From Methylotenera sp. (lineage in GTDB: Bacteria; Pseudomonadota; Gammaproteobacteria; Burkholderiales; Methylophilaceae): a stretch of 5,391 nucleotides of DNA. This document shows, one piece after another, positions 4,492-5,391 of this stretch. The stretch's first letter is position 1, and every line of letters begins with the position of its first letter. Where the stretch lies: the NCBI GenBank assembly GCA_027310735.1, contig DAIDAH010000184.1:1-5391 (forward strand). The letters are read 5' to 3'. A program made the position numbers and the translations under genes. Under the pieces are notes generated by a model. That model was not told the DNA's origin, did not search any database, and saw nothing but the letters and a program-made list of their open reading frames with translations.

Positions 4492-5391
4492 ATGAACCTC
4501 CATACACACGACTTCGGCGCAATTAGTGACCGCATGCAGACTAACGACAATAAGTTAGTGTCAGCCGAGTTTCGAGACTACTCCATCACCAGTGCATTTC
4601 AACCAATTTTCAGCTTGTCCCATCGGCACCCAGTAGGCTACGAAGCGCTATGCCGTGCAAAATCTTCTGATGGCATACCAATATCGCCAATTGCATTATT
4701 TGATCAGGTTAAAGATGAATCAGACAATGTAGTGCTTGATCGACTGTGTCGTGCGGTGCACGTGAAAAACTTTTCAAGATTTACAAGTAAATCATGGATA
4801 TTTCTCAACGTGAATCCACTCGTGACGGTACTAGGTAAAAATTACGGCTCATTCTTTAAAGAAATGCTGGAAAAAAACAACATCTCACCAAACCAAGTCG
4901 TTATTGAAATTCTTGAAAAAAAGATTTATGACGAGTCAATTCTCGCGGCAGCGATTAATTACTATAAAGATTTAGGATGCCTGATTGCGATTGATGATTT
5001 TGGCGCATCTCATTCAAACTTTGACCGCATCTGGAATATAAAACCGGATATTGTGAAGTTTGATCGCTCTATTATCATACAGGCAGAACAATGCCCTATT
5101 GTTCGCAAAGCCTTACCCAATATGGTCGCACTTATTCAAGATATTGGCTGCATTACACTGATGGAAGGCATTGAAACTGAACAACAAGCACTAATTGCCA
5201 TTGATTCCAATGTCGATCTAGTGCAAGGCTACTATTTTGGCTATCCTGCGGAACATCTTGTGGATCCATTCAATCAGGATGACACGCTCTTTCGACTCTC
5301 AGGAAAACATAATGAGATTTCAACCGTAACTAAATCACGTTACCAAGAGTTAGTCGACTCACCCTTAACCGAATTCAAAGCAGCATTACAA
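4492..5391 (+). CDS. EAL-domain cyclic-di-GMP phosphodiesterase, 3'-truncated by window edge
   Basis: The frame is open for 300 codons to the window edge. The EAL domain spans about residues 30-262 and would hydrolyse cyclic-di-GMP to linear pGpG. Visible key positions are E51 in YEALCR (the EAL motif), N106 in LNVNP, E139 in VIEILE, D168 and D169 in IDDFG, K189 in VKFDRS, E225 in MEGIE, E228, and Q245 in QGYYFG. All expected metal-binding and catalytic residues are therefore present. The loop after DDFG reads ASHSNF instead of the common TGYSSL. No signal peptide, membrane segment or GGDEF domain is seen; the N-terminal 30 residues are short and polar. After the EAL domain a new segment starts (about residue 265 on). 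A C-terminal sensor domain, as in YkuI-like proteins, is plausible but outside the window. The gene is divergent from fumarase with a long spacer, suggesting its own regulation. Confidence 0.9.
   Translation, partial: MNLHTHDFGAISDRMQTNDNKLVSAEFRDYSITSAFQPIFSLSHRHPVGYEALCRAKSSDGIPISPIALFDQVKDESDNVVLDRLCRAVHVKNFSRFTSKSWIFLNVNPLVTVLGKNYGSFFKEMLEKNNISPNQVVIEILEKKIYDESILAAAINYYKDLGCLIAIDDFGASHSNFDRIWNIKPDIVKFDRSIIIQAEQCPIVRKALPNMVALIQDIGCITLMEGIETEQQALIAIDSNVDLVQGYYFGYPAEHLVDPFNQDDTLFRLSGKHNEISTVTKSRYQELVDSPLTEFKAALQ

Overview
The window looks like chromosomal DNA of a moderately AT-leaning betaproteobacterium. Methylophilaceae such as Methylotenera or Methylophilus are my best guess, from the protein sequences, the single-chain class I fumarase and the general gene style. 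This is an inference from memory of these families; no search was run.

Layout, left to right. Positions 2-1024 hold the 3' two thirds of cysN, the GTPase subunit of sulfate adenylyltransferase, whose 5' end lies outside the window. An 85-bp gap with a small hairpin leads to fdxA (1110-1433), a 7Fe-8S ferredoxin, closed by a perfect 12-bp stem terminator (1451-1477). A YgjP-type zinc hydrolase follows (1513-2040). The next two genes are on the minus strand: a small exported protein with one EF-hand (2026-2349), overlapping the ygjP 3' end tail to tail, and upstream of it a class I fumarase (2417-3961). At the right edge is the start of an EAL-domain cyclic-di-GMP phosphodiesterase (4492 to beyond 5391).

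The genes are mostly ordinary housekeeping functions: sulfate assimilation, electron transfer and the TCA cycle. The EAL protein is a signalling enzyme and the EF-hand protein is of unknown role. The genes do not form one pathway. Only fumarase and the EF-hand gene could share a transcript.

The most interesting part is the roughly 530-bp divergent spacer (3962-4491). It holds a 29-codon reading frame that resembles the start of an IS110/IS1111-type transposase. It also holds a 10-bp direct repeat flanking and touching an AT-rich palindrome. Finally, it holds an 82-nt element with a 12-bp closing stem and an inner bulged hairpin, about 50 nt before the EAL start codon. That element is a candidate structured 5' leader, although it could instead be mobile-element debris.
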